From Cryptomeria japonica (lineage: Eukaryota > Streptophyta > Pinopsida > Cupressales > Cupressaceae), in assembly GCF_030272615.1 (NCBI RefSeq), contig NC_081406.1, positions 219,965,497-220,029,496 on the forward strand: 64,000 nucleotides of DNA, in the 5' to 3' direction. The position numbers and the translations under genes were made by a program. The notes under the pieces are model-generated. The model searched no databases. It was given only the letters and a program-made list of their open reading frames with translations, and had not been told where the DNA came from. Shown here piece after piece: positions 61,317-64,000 of the stretch; position 1 is the stretch's first letter, and every line of letters begins with the position of its first letter.

Positions 61317-61483
61317 AAATATCTGCAATTATCATAATATACCTCTATAACCTACCAAAATTAGGCACAGATCTTAGATAGAGGTTTTGAAAGATTTTCA
61401 TCAAAGCTTCCCCCAAGGCCAAGTGCCTTAGTTACAGGATGAGGTTCCAACACCAAAATCAAGTGTGGATTCATTTAGTGCAT
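61317..61483. other. Junction between the duplicated-exon gene and element D
   Basis: No clear coding text. It contains an intron-like end (acceptor AATTGCAG on the minus strand at about 61317-61325) and AGCTTCCCCCAAGGCC near 61408, a weak polypurine-like tract on the minus strand with no LTR next to it. The left end of element D is not defined here. Confidence 0.4.
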
Positions 61484-62583
61484 CTAAATCACCCTTTTTG
61501 AACATTTCTTCTTGTACTGCTCTTTGATTTCTTCAACCTTTGATTTACCCTTATCATCGGATTTGTTCTTGTCCACTGGAGCATTCTTGTTCACATTCTT
61601 GCTTCTACAAAATTTAGCATTGTGACCAGATTTGTTGCAAGCATAGCAAATAATGTAGTTTCTATGATTAGGCCTAGAATTATTTCCCTTTGGTCTACAT
61701 TGGTTAGAAATATTTCCAAATATTCCACAAGCATAGCATCTTATATTTCTCCTATTTACCATACTTCTGCATTCAATTTACTTATGACCATATTTATTGC
61801 AATTAAAACATTGTCCGAAGAATGATGAATTATTTTGATTTGCTCTATTTTTGCATTGACTAGCCATATGACCAAATTTGTTGCAAAAAAGAATTTACCA
61901 TTGAATTTATAAGCATTAGGTTGTCTTATCGAAGGTCTCTTGTTCTTTTGAGTTTTAGTATTGCTTTGCCTAGATCTAAATCTTTCTCCTTTCTGAAATC
62001 AAAGTCCTCCCATATCACCTTTATTCTTCGGACTTTGTAGCATCTCATCCAACTTAGTTGAGATAGCATTGAATTTTTCTTTGTACTCATTAGCAGTGGT
62101 AAGTTCATCTCCCAGAATTGTGATATGTCTTTCAAGCTCTTTCTCATTATTTCTGGATTGTATCAATTCAAGCTTCAGTAGGTCATTTTCATGATTTAGT
62201 CTACAACATTCATCAGATCTATCCTTTAGTGACTGAGTGAAGATTTCCTCATTGTTCTTCTTGTCTTCAATCTCCTTTGTCAATTTCATCACAATGGCTT
62301 CCATCTCATTCTTTTGAAGTGCATTAACTCTAGCAAGTCTATCACATTCTTAGACTATCTTTTCTTTCAAGGCTTCTTCATCAATGCTTTGAATTTTTTT
62401 CTCCTGAAGCTGATCAACAAGATCTTTTCCCTTTTCCTTAGACTTAATCAGTTTCTCCTTTAATGTCTGAATAAAATTTTTAGCATTCTTGAGATTTGTT
62501 TTCAATTCTCGGACTTTGGATTTGGACTGATCAAGATCATAAAGTGCAACAAGTAGTTGTTGTCTAAGACCACTGGAATCCAT
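61484..62583 (-). pseudogene. Element D ORF1, gag-like: coiled coil plus four zinc knuckles, broken
   Basis: ATG 62583 (MDSSGLRQQLLVALYDLDQS) follows the primer binding site by 54 bases. About 200 residues of coiled coil (KTNLKNAKNFIQTLKEKLIK; later ELERHITILGDELTT) are broken by a stop at about 62353. After TGA/TAG and a frameshift near 62000, four knuckles can be read between 61890 and 61600: CNKFGHMASQC (first Cys lost), CFNCNKYGHK.IEC, CYACGIFGNISNQC (His changed to Asn) and CYACNKSGHNAKFC. Same design as element E ORF1, without the copia UBN2 region. The frame ends TAG/TGA-type near 61484 with a Lys-rich tail. Confidence 0.7.
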
Positions 62584-62636
62584 TAAGACACCTTCCTGGA
62601 TCTCCCTCAAGTTGTTAGGCTCCTTTTGAGGAAGTA

Positions 62637-62649
62637 GGCTCTGATACCA
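62637..62649 (-). other. Primer binding site of element D
   Basis: Minus strand TGGTATCAGAGCC, identical to the plant copia consensus, two bases from the LTR end. Confidence 0.95.
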
Positions 62650-62651
62650 AT

Positions 62652-63644
62652 TGTTGGGATCAAGGGAACACTGAGAGAAGGGGTGAACCAACATTTGGGA
62701 AAATTAACTTTAATAACCCGATCTTTCAAGCACTTTATGAAAATGAAGAAAAGTAAGTGCAGAAACACAAAGCCAAGATCAACAACACCATAACACTAAG
62801 ATTTTTTATGTGGAAACCCGGTTAAGGAAAAATCCATGGTGAGATTTAGACCCACAATGTTAATATACTCTATTAGAAGTATAAAAATATTACATAAGGG
62901 GAATGCATATGCATTCATGCATACTGCCGAGAGCTTGTTGCTCAATTACAAATAAGGGCTACAACCCGTAAGACTCATTTCCTTACAAAATGATAATAAG
63001 AGATACAAATATCTAAACCACACATGGGAAACTATGTATAATCTCTCATATGCACTTCTTACATTACCATTGACATACCAAATGATCATATCAATTGGAA
63101 TAATATATCCGCACCATCAAATTAATTGAATTCCATGTCAGCCATAAAACCACATAACATGCAACATGAAACATGTTACCCAAGTTGTCTCAATCCGATT
63201 CAAAAACAAATAAGAAGACCAAAACAAGATATCCACATGCCTCCCATATGTCGGCTCATCAACCTCCAACACACAAACAATCATCAAAATTAGTCTGTGC
63301 GATCTGCACAATGAATCTTCACATGATACTACACCAAAACAATGTTTTACCAAACAAGCCATCTACCAGATCTTCCAACTAATACCAAACTTAACACCAG
63401 AGGCCACAATCCTGGAATAAAGTAAATTTTATATCCACAATACATCTCCTAGATCTGCAAAGAAAAATAATCCACTAACCACCAAAATGTATACTCAGCC
63501 AGATACACTCTTCTTCTTATCGGACCTCACTAGACCTCAATCAATCTTCCATGATGAATGAATCATGAACCACAGATTGGATATCTGAGTCAAGTTTCCA
63601 TCAATGACAACATCTGATCATCAATGCAGTGCTTCTTGCCAACA
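62652..63644 (-). repeat. 5' LTR of element D (about 993 bp)
   Basis: Plus-strand limits TGTTGGGATCAAGG and TTGCCAACA, set by the primer binding site on one side and the TG...CA rule on the other; there is no second copy to confirm the right end. The G-rich motif is weaker here (ACTGAGAGAAGGGGTGAA). Confidence 0.7.
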
Positions 63645-63649
63645 ACAAC

Positions 63650-64000
63650 TACTCTTCCTATGTCCTACTAAATATAAAAAATACTATATAAATACAAAAT
63701 CATAAGCTTATCAAGAAAGCAATTTAAGAATTCATTCATCAACCTCATTAAAGTGATAGGAGCATTTCTTAGAAAAAATACCATCACTAACCATCAATAC
63801 AATTCATCCTTTGTCTTGAACACTATTTACCACTCATCACCTACTTTGATTTGAATTTGATGATATTACCTTTGCAAGGCAATATTGGAGAAATATTTCC
63901 TATACTTAAATAATCCATCATATCATCTATTCATGACAATAAATATCTATATTTGATGTTTATTTTATATATTTCTAATGAATAGATACACATTCACCAC
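63650..64000. other. AT-rich flank, no feature seen
   Basis: Right edge of the window. No coding frame, repeat copy or LTR end recognised. Confidence 0.5.

Larger units (their letters stand above)
61484..63644 (-). mobile_element. Element D: 5' part of a non-autonomous LTR retrotransposon, minus strand
   Basis: 5' LTR, primer binding site and gag-like ORF1 are present. No 3' LTR or polypurine tract of this family appears at lower coordinates, so the element is truncated, or its other half was lost when it joined the neighbouring gene. The bases after the LTR (63645-63649, ACAAC) would be the target duplication. The true left limit may be anywhere from about 61330 to 61484. Confidence 0.7.

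Overview
This window is plant nuclear DNA of the large-genome, repeat-dominated kind. A gymnosperm is plausible, but nothing here fixes the species. I see no intact conventional gene, rRNA gene, CRISPR array or bacterial feature. Almost everything is retrotransposon sequence, deeply nested and broken mainly by in-frame stop codons. The elements are given working letters here: A, B, C, D, E and G are LTR retrotransposons, L and F are LINEs.

Layout. 1-2958: 3' part of LINE L (RNase H end of ORF2, then an overlapping third ORF), inserted in the 5' LTR of element B. 2959-9024: B, a gag-only copia-type LTR element with an unusually long (2256 bp) 3' LTR. 9025-9876 plus 17784-19769: 3' part of element A, whose reading frame is split by element C. 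9877-17783: C, a complete Ty3/gypsy-type element with a 5-bp target duplication and a single gag-plus-protease-like ORF, i.e. a TR-GAG-like non-autonomous element. 19770-28313: old AT-rich DNA holding a copia gag fossil on the minus strand, a Ty3/gypsy fossil with a G-patch motif, and several repeats. 28314-46541: E, a non-autonomous minus-strand LTR element (coiled-coil plus four zinc-knuckle gag, and a large second ORF, no pol). E is interrupted by LINE F at 29618-40272, a full-length-looking L1-type element of about 10.7 kb with a 19-bp target duplication, tRNA-like 5' monomers, and a five-copy tandem array in its 3' region.

47300-61350: a different kind of unit. A plus-strand, intron-containing, transposase-like pseudogene (48.5-51.5 kb) faces a minus-strand intron-containing gene (59.8-61.3 kb) whose small exons are tandemly duplicated in phase. 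Element G, an almost complete but decayed copia gag-pol element on the minus strand (53120-59680), sits between them. 61484-63644: the 5' end of D, another gag-only minus-strand LTR element with a four-zinc-knuckle gag.

How the parts fit. A, B, E and G share almost the same 27 bases just before their 3' LTR, although their LTRs differ; B, E and D share an initiator-Met-type primer binding site. A, B, D and E show no polymerase in the parts visible here, while G encodes protease, integrase, reverse transcriptase and RNase H. The simplest inference is that non-autonomous elements were mobilised in trans by copia-type machinery related to G. The least explained parts are the convergent gene pair at 48.5-61.3 kb, the third ORF of LINE L, and the 5' monomers and 3' array of LINE F.
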